The position numbers and the translations under genes were made by a program. A stretch of 64,000 nt of DNA, taken from contig NW_013171815.1 of assembly GCF_000151665.1 (NCBI RefSeq), positions 633,153 through 697,152 of the forward strand, written 5' to 3'. The stretch is from Blastocystis hominis (Eukaryota > Sar > Bigyra > Opalinata > Blastocystidae). The notes under the pieces are model-generated. The model had not been told where the DNA came from and ran no database searches. It saw nothing but the letters and a program-made list of their open reading frames with translations. Shown here piece after piece: positions 44,100 to 55,105 of this stretch (position 1 is its first letter; the number at the start of each line of letters is the position of its first letter).

Positions 44100-45397
44100 A
44101 TGTCAATCGCGTTGGAAGCAATTCCTAGAACGGACCACATTCGTAGAGTGTCCTTCAACGAAGGGAGAAGTAGGCACGTTGTTGTGGCTCCATGTTGAGA
44201 TGTACTTATTGGACTTACGGAAAATGGCTACCGAATCGTAAATTGCTGTCCCGTATTGACCGTTGTGAATAAGAGTACATATTTCTTTTCTTTGTGTTCT
44301 TTTTATAGATGCGTGCATAAACGGCTTCCACAGTGCAGATGTATATAAAAGATCGAATATTTTCTGTGTTTCTGGGTCAGAGCGATGTACCAGGTTTCAA
44401 CCAACGAGTGTATGACTCGGTGTTGCCTTTCAGAGGAATAGGTGTATATTTACGACGATGAAAAGGATAAAGAAATTGCGCACATCGATTTTTACGCTCC
44501 AGTCGTTCGCTGCTTTTTCAAAGGAGACCTGCACGTTTTTACCTCCTATTTTCACCTGCAGTCTGATTGTTGCTCTCGAAAAGCACACTTACATCTACAC
44601 ACTCCCCTCCATGACTCTCTTTTCCGTCTATCCAACGTACTCCAACCCAAACGGCGTTTGCGACGTTCGCTTTGTCGAGAGCACTCCGGTCATCGCCACC
44701 CTCGGCGAGAAGCGCGGATCGATTCGCCTTGTTGTAATTTTTTTCTTCATTGAATTGAAGCAAAGGTCGGAAAGCAGCCCGAAGTGATTCTTTCTGCCCA
44801 CGACAGTGCGATTTCGTGCCTTGCACTCTCGGAGGAAGGCGAATTGCTGGCTACAGCGTCGACACGCGGCTCGCTGATTCGCGTTTTCGATGTAAAAACG
44901 GCGCATTGCATTAGCTCCATTCGTCGAGGTCATCTCCACACATCGATTGTGAATTTGGAGTGAGAGTGAAGTGTAAGTGCGATGTAGATTCGATAAATAC
45001 TCGCAGTACTTGATGTGCAATTCCGATACGACGATTCACATCGCAAAGCGAGTTATTGATTCAGGAAAGGTTCGGCGATATTCTACAGGCTCTGGTTTGG
45101 GATGGGAGAGGAGGTGATGGATAGTGGGGTCGAAACAGGGTGTTATTATCAACGAAGGGAAGCCTCTCTTCGAGTAGACCACATAATTATATTTGGATGA
45201 TGTGTAGAGGATTCATCTCGGACTCTTTTGTGTTCCGCTATGCAAACCCGGATAAAAGTAAATCGATGATCTCTGTGTTTGGCGCCGAGCCGGAAACGGT
45301 GTATGTTGTGACATCGAAGGGACTGTTACAAAAATTGTCTCTGGATCAAGAGAAGGGGCTTTCCCTGTTTAAGGAATACAAGATTTTGGATAGTTAG
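44100..45397 (+). CDS. PROPPIN beta-propeller protein (WIPI/Atg18 family)
   Basis: PROPPINs bind PI3P and PI(3,5)P2 and act in autophagy and endolysosomal membrane dynamics. After removing introns of 28-35 nt the blades appear: HIRRVSFNEGRNVLIGLTEN with GYRIVNCCPVL, YKRSNIFCVSGSERC, VYIYDDEKDKEIAHIDF, LIVALEKHTYIYTLP with YSNPNGVCDVRFVE, PEVILSAHDSAISCLALSEE, ELLATASTRGSLIRVFD, and the lipid-binding SIRRG (L/FRRG motif) followed by HLHTSIVNLEFDKYSQYLM. The last exon holds SFVFRYANPDKSKSMISVFG. One junction, between APVVRCFFKGDLH and SLIVALE, could not be joined in phase with a GT-AG intron. TGTTTGTT lies about 11 nt after the stop. Confidence 0.85.
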
Positions 45398-45484
45398 TTG
45401 AATAGCAGTGTTTGTTAAATAACTTGAACTTAACGGAATTTTAACTTTGTGAAGCGATGAGTTCATTTCTTATTTCTTTGTAGT

Positions 45485-47353
45485 ATGGCTACCGTGAACA
45501 GTGAAAACACATTCAATATTGGTATTGATTTTGGAGCGTCCAGTTGCCAAGTCGCAGTTTATACGAATGATAAAGTGAGTGCGATTCCTCTTGATGATGA
45601 CAATAATTCTATCCCTGCCTGTGTATATTTTGGAGACAATTCGATTCTGGTAGGAAGGGAAGCCGTACTGAAAGAACAAACTGAACCCAATCGCGTCGTT
45701 CGAGGTATTAAGAGAATCCTTGGACTGCTCTATGACGACCCTGAATTTCAAAAGGATCTGCCTTCCTATCAGTTTGAAACGAGAAAATCAGATCGTGGAA
45801 ATGTTGAGATCGTGGTCAATGGCAATGTGTACACTCCTACCACTGTGGCAGCCTATATCATTGCACATCTTGTACTCCGTGCATCGGAATATCTGGAAGG
45901 CCGTATTACAGAAGCCTATATTAGTGTACCTGCGTTTTACAACAATGTGCAGCGAAATGATACCATTTACGCCGGCTACATCGCAGGTCTCGAAAAGGTT
46001 CATCTGGTCAGCGAGCCGTTGGCCACTTCCATCGCATACGGAACGATTCGTCAGATGCGCAAGGACATGCTGATGGTGTTCGATTTCGGCGGTGGCAAGC
46101 TGGACATCCAGGTGATTCAGATCATGAACAACGAATACACAGTGATGAGCAGCATCGGAGACCATCACATGGGAGGTGACGATTTGACGGAGAACCTCTT
46201 CCAGGAAGTGGTAAAGGAATTCAACGCCATGTTCCTCGAAGACATTTCGACGAGCTATCAGGACTATTCGCGTCTCTACCAAGCCGTGGAGGACGCCAAG
46301 ATCGCTCTGAGCACGGCCGATGAATACGAGATCGGCGAGGAGAACCTGCTCGGCCACGATTTCATCTACGTCGTCACTCGCCGCGACTTCGAGCATGTGA
46401 ACCGCGCCGTGTTCGATCGCTGCCGCCAGCTGGTGATGGACTGCTTGGATGCGGGCCGTCTCGTGAAGGACGACATCTCGCACGTGTATCTCACTGGCGG
46501 GAGCTCGAACGTGCCGTACATCCAGTCGATGCTGCACGATCTGTTCGGCGACCGCACGGTCGTGTCCACGGACGCCAACTACATGGTGGCGTTCGGCGCG
46601 GCGATCATGGCCGGCGTGGGCATGGACGTCTCCGAGAAGGGCTTCGACATGCAGATCTCCATGTACACCACCACGCGGAACCGCGGGAACGACACGCTGG
46701 CGCGCAGCCCGCTGCGCGTGAACGACATGACGGTGATGGACCTGGGCGTGCGCGTGTCCTCGGGGAAGCTCTCGGTGATCATCCCGCGCTTAGTGGACAT
46801 CCACTCGACCATCACGAAGCGGTACCGCGCGCACAAGGACTTCCAGAAGTACTTCTCGATCCGCGTGTACCAGGGCAACGAGGAGATGGTGGCGAACTGC
46901 AAAGAGATCAGCGAGGTGCGGCTGGACATCGCGAATCCGGGCCGCGCGGTGGACACGATGCTGGACCTCACGTTCCGGCTCGACTCGAATCTCACGCTGA
47001 GCGTGTCGGCGATCGAGGTGAGCACGGGGAAGAGAGTGGAGAAGGTGTTCGATATGGGGTCGCAGGCGATGACGGAGGACGAGATGACGTTCATGCGATC
47101 GACATTGCAGCAGACCATGATCCAGTCGGAGCAGAATCAGCAGGTGGCGTTGAAGAAGGACGCGTTTATTAAGCTGGTGAACTATTACCAGCGATGTCTG
47201 GATTCGTTCCCCGCGGATGAGGTGACCACGCGGAAGAAGGAAATGCTGCAGGAGTACCGAGACTGGGTGGAGAATTCGTACCTGGCGACGTCGCTGGAGG
47301 AGCTGGAGGAGAAGGAGGATTGGCTGAAGAAGCAGATGAGTGATGCCAATTAG
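45485..47353 (+). CDS. Full-length divergent Hsp70-type protein
   Basis: Single exon of 622 residues with the Hsp70 plan: FNIGIDFGASSCQVAV (phosphate 1), VRGIKRILGL (catalytic Lys), HLVSEPLATSIAYG (connect 1, Glu kept), MVFDFGGGKLDIQV (phosphate 2), VYLTGGSSNVPYIQSML (adenosine), a beta substrate domain (VNDMTVMDLGVRVSSGKLSV) and a helical lid (LVNYYQRCLDSFPADEVTTR). In phosphate 2 the catalytic Thr of GGGTFD is Lys, so ATP hydrolysis may be altered. There is no signal peptide, ER retention tail or organelle leader, so it is probably cytosolic. It is distinct from the two 514-residue Hsp70-like genes. The 5' third is AT-richer and the rest is strongly GC-biased. Confidence 0.93.
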   Translation: MATVNSENTFNIGIDFGASSCQVAVYTNDKVSAIPLDDDNNSIPACVYFGDNSILVGREAVLKEQTEPNRVVRGIKRILGLLYDDPEFQKDLPSYQFETRKSDRGNVEIVVNGNVYTPTTVAAYIIAHLVLRASEYLEGRITEAYISVPAFYNNVQRNDTIYAGYIAGLEKVHLVSEPLATSIAYGTIRQMRKDMLMVFDFGGGKLDIQVIQIMNNEYTVMSSIGDHHMGGDDLTENLFQEVVKEFNAMFLEDISTSYQDYSRLYQAVEDAKIALSTADEYEIGEENLLGHDFIYVVTRRDFEHVNRAVFDRCRQLVMDCLDAGRLVKDDISHVYLTGGSSNVPYIQSMLHDLFGDRTVVSTDANYMVAFGAAIMAGVGMDVSEKGFDMQISMYTTTRNRGNDTLARSPLRVNDMTVMDLGVRVSSGKLSVIIPRLVDIHSTITKRYRAHKDFQKYFSIRVYQGNEEMVANCKEISEVRLDIANPGRAVDTMLDLTFRLDSNLTLSVSAIEVSTGKRVEKVFDMGSQAMTEDEMTFMRSTLQQTMIQSEQNQQVALKKDAFIKLVNYYQRCLDSFPADEVTTRKKEMLQEYRDWVENSYLATSLEELEEKEDWLKKQMSDAN

Positions 47354-47410
47354 TTGGTTGGTTGGTTAGTTAGTAGTAGTAGTAGTAGTAGTGGTAGTAA
47401 TAAGTTAGTC
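47354..47410 (+). repeat. Short ttgg and agt microsatellite after the Hsp70 gene
   Basis: Three or four ttggt units are followed by about eight agt triplets directly after the stop codon. This is simple-sequence DNA in the 3' untranslated region. Confidence 0.75.
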
Positions 47411-47540
47411 AGTGGAACAATGCTGAGTGGTTCGTATTGGTTGAACTATTGTATTGATCATTCTGCATGAATTGTTTGTTGAAGATTCGATGCAAAATAG
47501 GTCCGATTTCTGGAGTGCAGACAGAATCGTCAAAGAGTAT

Positions 47541-50500
47541 GGGAACAGTTTCTGATATTAAGGAACTTGAAATGTCACAGGTGAAAAAAGAAGCTACTTC
47601 GAAACAGGTGACATCCTGCTGTTGATTTGACGCTTAGGCAGAGCCAAGCTTCTGTAGAGAAGACGGGGCTGGTTGCTTGCGTTGGGCAATGTATCATTGC
47701 GTTCTGAGGTCTATCTTAGGCTTTCCTTTGCAACACCTCTCTTCATGATGGCAAGAAAGCGGTCACTCGAAACAAAAGACTTGGGAGAGACGCCTGAAGA
47801 TGTAAAGGCATCATTTCTTCACACCTCGTTCAAAACGGCTTGGAAGAAGGAGTGTGAAAAGTTGCCGGAGGAGAGATCGTTGTTTCGCACCTTGATGCGA
47901 ATTGTTGGATGGGGAAAGGCAAACTGCGTTGTAACCATCTACACGCTGTCCTCTCTCATCAAACTCGTCCCTAGTCTTCTCTTATCTGCGTTAATCGACG
48001 ATTTCGAAACCGACTCCTTGGGTAGGATTCTGCACATCGTTTTGAACTTAGGGACGGCCATGCGTTGGTGCTATGCCCTTGGTCTATTCCTGATCCCTGT
48101 AATCTGTTGGTTGATGTGGATGTATGCCGAATCCCAGTCGATTCGAATGGGAGGAAAGATCCGAGCGATGGTTTCAGACGCAATCTACCGCAAAGCGTTC
48201 ACTCTTTCATCTGTGTCTCGCTGCTCGACGAGCTCCGGGGAATTAATGAATCTAATGAGCAGCGACGCTTATCTTGTAAAATCTTGCTGGGATCTCGATT
48301 TTAGCTGCTTTGGACGGTCTTTTTCTACATGGCCCTGATCGCTCTTCCGATTTTGGTGATGGTGATCTTCGTTTTTGTGTATGTCAGCATGGGCATTACC
48401 TCGCTCGTCATCATCGTCATGTTTTTGATGATGCTCGGATTGATGACCTTTGGCGTCTACCGCTACGCCAAAGAGCGACTCCGCTGTCTTCAAACCACCG
48501 ACGAGCGTGTCAAGCTCGTCTCCGACGTCGCCACCGGCATCCGCATCGTGAAGTTCTACTGCTGGGAAGAGCCGTTCCGCCAGCTGGTTTCCCCGTTTCC
48601 CCTCCCTGACCGCTAGATCGACAAAAGCCGCCAATCCGAGCTCGTGTTTATCCGCAAAATCGCCGTGATTTTGGCGGGGTATTTCGACTCGGTGACGTTC
48701 GTTTTCCCCAAACTCATGCCGCTCGTCGGCTTCGCGCTCTACCCGATCATCACAAACACGCCGCTGAGCGCGTCGATCGCCTTCTCGATCATCTCTCTCT
48801 ACAAGATCGTCGAGTCTTCCATCTTTTATATGCCCTGGATTCTCGCGTCCTGCGCGCAGCTCGAAGCCTCCTACAAGCGAATTTCGCACTTTTTATCTCT
48901 CGAAGAAATGGAAGCAGACCTCGTCGTTCAGGACCCGCCAGCCGCCGAACCGCTGCGATTTTGCGCGGCAAACGGCGAGGCGAAGACGACGCGGATGGGC
49001 GAGAACGACGCGGTGATGGTCGAGGAAGGAACCTTCGCGTGGGGCGACGCCGCGCCGTGTCTTCGCGATGTTTCCATGCGAATCCCGCGGGGAGCGCTCG
49101 TCGCCGTCACCGGAAAAACGGGTTGCGGGAAAACGTCGTTTTTGGCGGCTTTGATGGGGGAGATGAACCGAATCAGCGGCGTGGTGGCGACCCGCGGTTC
49201 TGTGGCGTATTCTGCGCAGCAGGCGTGGATTCTGAACGATACGGTTCGGAACAATATTCTGTTCGGGAAGGAATTCGACGACGCGAAATACGAGGAAGTG
49301 CTGTCGGTGTGCTGCATGAAGAACGATTTGAAAACGCTGCAAGGCGGAGATCAATGCGAGATCGGAGATCGCGGAATCAACGTGTCGGGCGGGCAGAAAG
49401 CGCGCATTTCGCTGGCTCGATGCTGCTATTCGGACTCGGACATCATGATTCTGGACGATCCGATCGCTGCAGTGGACGCGCACGTGGGGCGTTCGCTGTT
49501 TCATAACTGCATCAAGCGGTATTTGCACGGGAAAACGAGGATTATGACGACGAACGCGTCGCACGTGCTGAGCGATTGCGATCTGATTATCGTTCTGGAT
49601 GACCGCAAAATCGCGTTTTTGGGGACCTATCAGGAGTATTTGGAGTCGGGCTATCAGGCCATGGAGGAAGCGAAGCCGGCACCGAGCGAAGAACCGCCTC
49701 GCAAGGATTCTGCGGAGCAGCTGAGCAAGGAAATGGAGAAGAACGGGACCTTGACGCTGGAGGAAACCAAGCGAACGGGCCGCATCCAGCCGTCCGTGTT
49801 CCTGGGCTATTTCAAGGCGTTCGGGTATTGCATCGCCGCGTTCGTGCTGCTCTTCTTCCTCTGCAACGTCGCGCTCTCCGCCGTCTCGCAGTTCTGGGTC
49901 TCCGCGTGGACCGACGACGCCTGCTTCGCGAACTCCACGGACCCGGAAGTCGGTTCGGAGGCGCCGATCGCTTGTGACGGTCGTTTGCAGTACTACATCA
50001 TCGGCTATACGGTCATCACCGCGCTGCTGATCTTCTTCGCGGTCGCGCGGTTCTTCACCATCGTGAAAGGCCGCATCAACGCGTCCTGGCTGATGCACCA
50101 GCAGCTCAACAGCGCCGTTCTCAGCTCTCCCGTGTCGTTCTTCGACACCACGCCGACCGGTCGCATCGTGAACCGATTTAACCGCGATATGTACATCACC
50201 GACTTCGACTTCCCGCTCTATTTCTTCCAGCTGGCCAATCAAATCAGCAGCATTCTCTCCGAGTGCATCGTGATCGTGGTCGTTACGCCCATCACCATCG
50301 TTCTCTTGATCGTCGTCGCCATTCTCTGGTATATCGTCTACGGTCTTTTCACGCGCGCCAACGCCGACTTCCAGCGCATCGAAGGCCTGGAGCGCTCGCG
50401 CGTGTTCTCGCACTTCCAGACGGTTCTTTTCGGCGTGTCGTCCATCCGCACGTTCCACCAAAGCGACGCGTTCGTCCGCAAAATGGACGACGCGCTCGAC

Positions 50501-51574
50501 CGCAGCAACCTCGCCGCGATGTACTCCGTCTGGGCCAATTACTGGCTCTGCATCCGCGTCTGCATCGTCACTTCGTTCATCACGCTGGCCGTCTGCATCA
50601 TCGGAATTCTCGGACGCGACTCGCCGAACACCTCGCTTCTCGGCGCCGCGCTCTCCTCCGCCACTAGTCTCGCCAGCTACGCCACCAACGTCTGCGATAT
50701 GCTCGCGCAGACCGAGCTGAACGCGATCGCCGTCGAGCGAATCCAGGACTACATCAGCAATGCCAAGCCCGAGACGCCCATGATCACGGACGTGCGGCCT
50801 CCGAAAGGCTGGCCGAGCGAGGGACGCATCGAGATGAAGGACGTGGCGCTGCGGTATCGCGACGGACCGCTCGTGCTGAAGGGCGTGAACCTGACGGTGG
50901 AGCCGGGAGAGAAGCTGGGAATCGTGGGCCGGACGGGCGCAGGGAAGTCGTCGATGATGATCGCGCTGTTCCGAATCGCGGAGCTGGCGGGCGGGTCGGT
51001 GACGATTGACGGGATCGACGTGGCGAAGCTGGGGCTGACGGATGTGCGCCGCGCGCTGTGCATTATTCCGCAGGATCCAGTGCTGTTTTCGGCGTCGGTT
51101 CGGTTCAATTTGGACCCGTTTTATGAGGCGAGCGACGAGGAAATCTGGTCGGTTCTGGAAGAATCGGGACTGAAGAAGACGGTGCTGGCGATGGAAGGCG
51201 GGCTGGAAGCGAAGGTGGAGGAGGGAGGAAGCAACTTTTCGATCGGCGAACGGCAGCTAATCTGCATGGCGAGAGCGCTGCTTCGAAAGCCGAAGATTCT
51301 GATAATGGACGAAGCGACGGCTTCGATGGATAACTCGACCGATCTGTTCCTGCAGGAGATGATTCGAAAGCAGTTCGCGAACTGCTCGCGACTGACCGTG
51401 GCGCATCGACTGAACACAATTATGGATTCCGATCGGATCTGTGTGATGGACCACGGGCGTGTGGCGGAATGCGACACTCCGCAGGCGTTGCTTCACAATC
51501 CGCACAGCATTTTCAGAGGCATGGTGGAAGCGACGCAGGACCCCTCGCTCTTGAAAATGATCAAGTCTACGTAG
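47541..51574 (+). CDS. ABC transporter, ABCC/MRP subfamily
   Basis: Full transporter with two transmembrane and two nucleotide-binding domains, exporting organic anions or conjugates in known relatives. N-terminal exons (MGTVSDIKELEMS and following) are joined by short introns with some uncertainty. Clear introns lie near 48.29 kb (29 nt, between SSDAYL and LLWTVFF) and 48.60 kb (30 nt, between FRQL and IDKSRQS). NBD1 shows GKTGCGKTS, VSGGQKARISLARC and ILDDPIAAVDAHVG, with Asp in place of the catalytic Glu as is usual in ABCC. NBD2 shows GRTGAGKSS, a weak signature FSIGERQLICMARALL and ILIMDEATASMD with catalytic Glu. VKFYCWEEPF is the typical ABCC loop. There is no extra TMD0. The 3' two thirds are GC-rich. 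Confidence 0.93.
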
Positions 51575-51633
51575 TTTTGATGGGTTGATTGTTCGAACAA
51601 ACGTGCTCTCAAGCCAGAGTTAGCAAAACAAGC

Positions 51634-52389
51634 TTAGAAAAAGTTCAGATCCACGAGACCCGCCGTGTATTCCTCGACACGCTTCTTCTTCACTTCTTCT
51701 TCGCTCATCTGCTTCGGAGCGTCCGCAGTCGACGCGCCTGACTCCGAAACGGCTTCAGCAGCAGGCTGGAGAGAGATCGCACCGAAGTCGAGCCAGTTAT
51801 CGTCTTCGTCAGCTGCATCTCCATTGTTCGAGAAGAACACAGCCTCTTCCTCATCCTCTTCCTCCTCATTAACGGGCTCCTCCTCCTCTTCTTCCTCTTC
51901 TTCCTTTTCCTCCTGCTCTTCCTCCTGGCTAGAAGACTTGATCACAGGGCCATTCTTCAAACGATTAACAATATCATCAGTTTCGATCTTATCCTTTTCC
52001 TTGAAACTGGGTAGATCTTCAAACGGAGTATCATCTACAAACAATGCTAATGGTGAGAAGAAAAGGGCATGTACGTACAATAAACATACACCTTCTTCTC
52101 CTTCTTGATAACTATCTTGAAAAGGTGCTTTTCAGAAGACCAAGCATAGTCAAAATCTCCGGAGAGGAAGCCTTGGACCTCCTTCACAACTTGATCATTG
52201 AACCAGATCATTTTCTTGTGGGTAATGATAGAATGCTTCAATGTAACGACGCAACGCTTGTCGTCAATCATTAAGCCCCACTTGGCGAGCTTCTTCGTGT
52301 TATTAAGGTTCTTGCCCACGTCCTTCACGACGCTTCCACTAGAAATGATGTAATACGTAAATTGCTTACCATCTAAAGACTTTCGACAT
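51634..52389 (-). CDS. FAIM-like domain protein with acidic tail
   Basis: The start MSKVFRCGSVVKDVGKNLNN is split by a 31-nt intron. The next block LAKWGLMIDDKRCVVTLKHS, KKMIWFNDQVVKEV, SSEKHLFKIVIKKEKK resembles the FAIM fold (WxLxxxxxxHxVxLxHxxxxGKxxIxxDGxxV), a small beta-sandwich found in regulators of apoptosis and in plant and protist proteins. A 32-nt intron precedes SLFVDDTPFEDLPSF. The C-terminal half is disordered and very acidic (runs of eight or more Glu). It ends with EEYTAGLVDLNFF, a conserved-looking short helix that could bind a partner. Function is unknown. The FAIM assignment is moderate. Confidence 0.6.
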
Positions 52390-52560
52390 TGATAAAAATA
52401 GATTATGGATCTGGGGAACAGAAATGATTTCAGAAACCGCGGTTATACATCCTTCCTGTACTTTTTCACTTGAATATTCTGTCACTGTAAAGTCGTTTGG
52501 AATTGATCAAAAAATCAACATTCCGGATAGTTTCATATTTCATTTGTTTGTTCAACGACC

Positions 52561-54879
52561 ATGTCAAGACCATCTGAACAGAGCACATCTGAAGGAGAAC
52601 CAACGGTTCGCAGTGATAGCAATACCCCTAAAACGTGCCTTCTATGTTCTAAACCCATCGAAAGCCACTGCTTTGAACCCTACTGTTCATTACAGTGCGC
52701 AAAGAGTGGTGTAGCAAAAAGGTACTCACTCCTTCGCACATTCATTGATTTTGAATCAAAGTATATTAATCCGGTGATCAGAGAAGAACCACCACCACTC
52801 GAGGCAGAAAAGGTGGAAGAGAGTGGCGATACATCCTCCGAGAAGTCAAAGAAATCAAAGAAGTGGGAATTGTTGTTTGACGAGTAATCCGCGTAGGCTT
52901 CCCCGCGTTGAATACAACCAGTATGTACCTATTGTAGGTGTTTGGGTGAGTGGTTTATGGTCTAGTTAAGAGAACGAAAGCGTATTCTGCTTGCAGAGAA
53001 CCTAAAGGCGCCTCTCAAGACAGACATTGATCTCACAAAAATAGTGAACCCTCCCTACATGGACTGATAGATAGGACTTTATGGATCTCGCTTGTCGCAT
53101 CGAACAATCCATCTACAACCAATTTCCCTTTAGTACTAAGTTTAACTTAAAAGAGAGCTACAATGCAAAGCTACGCAATATTCTATTCAATCTTTCCGAC
53201 CCCAAGAATCCCGATCTTCGAAATCGGATTTTTTCCGGTCCGTTTTATGAAGAATCGCTGATTGAATAGGAGAACTGGAGCCCGAGCGACTTCCCATCAT
53301 GACAAACGACGAGATGGCTTCTTCTGAAATGCGAAAATGGAAGGAGGAGGAGGAGCGAAAGCATATCGAAGAGAACGTAATGCTCACCGATGCCAGCGAG
53401 AAAAAGATCGCCACGGTGAGCATTGCTCATGACGACATCCCCAAATCCGTCGAAATCAAAGAAGATTCCGAGCCAGTCACCCCCCGAGAACCCTCCGCCC
53501 CCTCCGAGCCCCCCGCCAAGACGGTGGTGATTCCCACGGAGCTCGACAAAGAGCGCGAGGAGCAGATCGCCGCGCTTTTGAAGCAGATTCCCGCGGCACC
53601 GCCAACCCCCCAAAAAGGAGAAACAGGAGAAACAGGAGAAGCAGAAAGTAAGGAAATTGGATTCGGTTTCCGCGTAGAGTCGAAGGCGGCAGCGGCGAAC
53701 TCAGCGTCCCCCGCGGTGAAAGAGCCGGCGAAGGAGCGTTTTTCGCTGCCGGTGCGTCCGAACGCGGAGAGCGAGATCGCGATCGCGATGCCGGACGCGA
53801 AGCCGATCGGGTTTTTAGCGAGCGTGATCCAGACGCCGAGCGACGTGGAGGTGGGTTCGGTTTTGCTGGACAAACCGGTGCCGGTGATCGGTCGGATGAA
53901 CGTGGCGGCGTGCGACGCGTACTGGACCACCTGCAAGGAGAATCCGTCGTACGACGTGGTGTGGTGGCGCTTGGAGCTCGCGGACGATTCCTCCGAGTAG
54001 GATTAAAGCGAGGGCGTGAGGGACAGATCGGATCTGACGCAGTTCCTCGGCCACTTCGTTCCGGACAAGCGGATCGGCGTGCTGGAGACCGTGCACCGCG
54101 AGAAGGGCTTCTATTTCCTCCCGCCCTCCCTCGACCCCGTCACGGCTTCCCCCATTTCCACGCTTTCCTTCGTCCAGGACGGTTCCTATCGCCAGTTCTG
54201 CCACCTTCTCTACATCCGCAAGCGTGATCGGCCGCGTCCCAAGCCCGCCACGCCCCGCCAGCCCGCCGCTTCGCGCCCTCTCTTCGCCCCGCGCACGCCG
54301 CCGGGGTCGCCGCCGCCCTCCGCCTACCCCGCGCGCCCGCGCTCCTCCCCCTACGCCGCTGCGCTGCCGCCCCCGCTGCCGCCCCGCCAGCCCCGACCGC
54401 CCTTCCCCATGGGCTACCCGTACGCCCCTGGGGGTCCGAACATGCCAGGGGGTCCGAATATCCCAGGGGGTCCGAACATGCCTGGGGGTCCGAACATGCC
54501 TGGGGGTCCGAATATGCCTGGGGGTCCAAATATCCCAGGGGGTCCGAACATCCCAGGGGGTCCAAATATCCCAGGGGGTCCAAATATGCCTATGTATTAT
54601 CCTGGAGCGAGGTTCGTGCCACCCCCTCCAGGCTATCCTCCGCGGGGATTTGTGCCACCCCCACAGGGCTATCCGCGGCCGCGATTGCCTCCGATGGCGC
54701 GGTACCCGCCGATGCAGGGCTATCCGCCGATGCAGGGCGTGGCGCCGCGCGGCAGACCGCAGGGAGGATATCCCGGAGAAGCGGGGTTTGGAGCGATGCA
54801 AGGATTCCCGCCTCGGAATTATCGCCCGGGAGGGTTCCCGGCGCGAAATGAAGCTCCTCGGTTAGATTCTAGTTCGTAG
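52561..54879 (+). CDS. Zinc finger + TFIIS-M + SPOC transcription protein (Bye1/PHF3/DIDO-like)
   Basis: This arrangement binds RNA polymerase II and its phosphorylated CTD. The N terminus has a small finger, [21 protein letters not shown], where relatives have a PHD finger. After introns of 31 and 32 nt comes the TFIIS central domain: [63 protein letters not shown] disordered linker leads to the SPOC domain: [33 protein letters not shown], and after a 24-nt intron near 54.0 kb [20 protein letters not shown], then GFYFLPPSL and [10 protein letters not shown]. The C terminus is Pro-rich with ten GGPN(M/I)P repeats and PPPGYPP motifs. The join between the finger exon (ends about 52885) and the next exon is uncertain. 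Confidence 0.82.
54428..54600 (+). repeat. Ten 18-bp tandem repeats coding GGPN(M/I)P
   Basis: The unit ggtccgaacatgcctggg varies at two or three positions between copies and stays in frame within the Pro-rich tail of the SPOC protein. Confidence 0.9.
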
Positions 54880-55105
54880 TTGAGTGTTTGTTTGAAAAGA
54901 GTCGATGGAGCTGATTGATTAGGATGCGTGGGATGTGGGAGAGAGAAGGATGAGGATAAAAAGGTGGGTTTGGATCATCGAATCAATTGAAATGCCGAAC
55001 GTTCCGTGAGAAAAGAGAAAGAAGCAACAGGAGCACTGAATTCATTCATCCCCAATTCACAAAAACGCTCAAGACCAGCCTTCCTTTCATCCAACAAACA
55101 CTCAA

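Noticed and set aside
45788-46537. Antisense frame opposite the large Hsp70
   Set aside because: Low-complexity shadow with no start context or family.
48893-50461. Long antisense frame (522 codons) opposite the ABCC transporter
   Set aside because: The same codon-bias artefact. The sense strand has intact Walker and signature motifs.
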